A model generated the notes under the pieces. That model saw only the letters and a program-made list of their open reading frames with translations. It made no database searches and was not told the origin of the DNA. A DNA stretch of 64,000 nucleotides from positions 52,945 through 116,944 of the forward strand of contig PBUB01000029.1 of the NCBI GenBank assembly GCA_002729885.1, written 5' to 3'. Position numbers and translations under genes: made by a program. The DNA comes from Spirochaetaceae bacterium (GTDB lineage Bacteria > Spirochaetota > Leptospiria > Leptospirales > Leptonemataceae). The first letter of the stretch is position 1. Every line of letters begins with the position of its first letter. Below, piece after piece: positions 63,752 through 64,000 of the stretch.

Positions 63752-63848
63752 TCCGAATTCTCAGAACCCACAGAAAGCGAAACAGGACCCGTAGCCCGGG
63801 AGCCAGGGATGCAAATCTCTCTGGTCCCGGGGAACTCATTGAAAAATC

Positions 63849-64000
63849 TGCCCCAGGAAGTTCGTATTTGCGCGCCCCGGCGGTGATTATGCGACCCCGG
63901 CCGTTGTGGTGCCCCAGGAAGTTCGTATTTGCGCGCCCCGGCGGTGTTTATGCGACCCCGGCCGTGGCTGCCCCAGGAAGTTCGTATTTGCGCGCTCGGG
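63849..64000. repeat. About 60-bp tandem repeat, three copies, cut by window end
   Basis: Copies start at TGCCCCAGGAAG 63849, 63910 and 63969, spaced 61 and 59 bases. They share TTCGTATTTGCGCGC and GACCCCGGCCG; copies 1 and 2 differ at few places and the third is cut off at the window end. Non-coding, downstream of the beta-helix lipoprotein gene. Confidence 0.88.

Overview
The window reads as chromosomal DNA of a spirochaete, most likely from the Leptospirales (Leptonema/Leptospira-like). The grounds are inference from gene content and protein style: many secreted proteins with permissive spirochaetal lipoboxes, an AraC regulator fused to a multi-helix membrane domain, a FecR-domain protein coupled to a membrane adenylate cyclase, groES-groEL behind a CIRCE-like operator, and an L32-PlsX / FabG-AcpP-RNase III fatty-acid block. 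Base composition is roughly balanced and even, genes are dense on both strands, and I see no phage, transposase, CRISPR array, tRNA or rRNA. Most of it looks like ordinary core genome; the unusual material lies in intergenic repeats and palindromes and in a few odd proteins.

Layout. 1-3023: the 3' end of ftsZ, then an NfeD-like protein and two tandem SPFH (stomatin/paraslipin) genes, apparently one operon. 3260-8768: a lipoprotein, a GAF-PAS-PAS-ATPase regulator, and a minus-strand pirin operon with small membrane proteins. 8833-12801: pheS and pheT; PheT carries a Lys/Ala/Ser-rich insertion. 12903-16648: rpmF, plsX, a small lipoprotein, the membrane-anchored AraC regulator and a four-helix membrane protein. 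16984-23037: a minus-strand three-gene unit of adenylate cyclase, FecR/FN3-like repeat protein and a membrane protein, with overlapping or abutting ends. 23341-28608: fabG, acpP, rnc, aroB, aroQ and a TPR/membrane protein, making fatty acids and shikimate-pathway intermediates.

28938-34039: small unknown genes, a Xer-type recombinase, a pair of abutting WYL regulators resembling PafB/PafC, and an alpha/beta hydrolase. 34223-40139: the glycine cleavage system (gcvT, gcvH, gcvPA, gcvPB, minus strand), interrupted between gcvH and gcvPA by a 34-bp-period minisatellite, and followed by a small unknown gene and a Nudix hydrolase. 40423-49365: a zinc-ribbon protein overlapping an exported protein, a Kazal-like lipoprotein, groEL/groES with CIRCE, an OmpA-family lipoprotein, and a 980-residue surface lipoprotein whose leader can form two competing hairpins around the ribosome binding site.

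49548-63751: CorA-type transporter, AlkC-like DNA glycosylase, MFS transporter, class C beta-lactamase-like lipoprotein, FAH-family and VOC-family enzymes, several small membrane or PH-like proteins of unknown role, a CsgG-like lipoprotein, ilvD, and a beta-helix lipoprotein. The last 150 bases are an approximately 60-bp tandem repeat running off the window.

A recurring pattern is that intergenic spacers carry short tandem duplications of different sequence and period (about 20, 30, 34, 40, 47 and 60 bp), while the only repetitive stretches seen inside genes are the GroEL tail and the PheT insertion.
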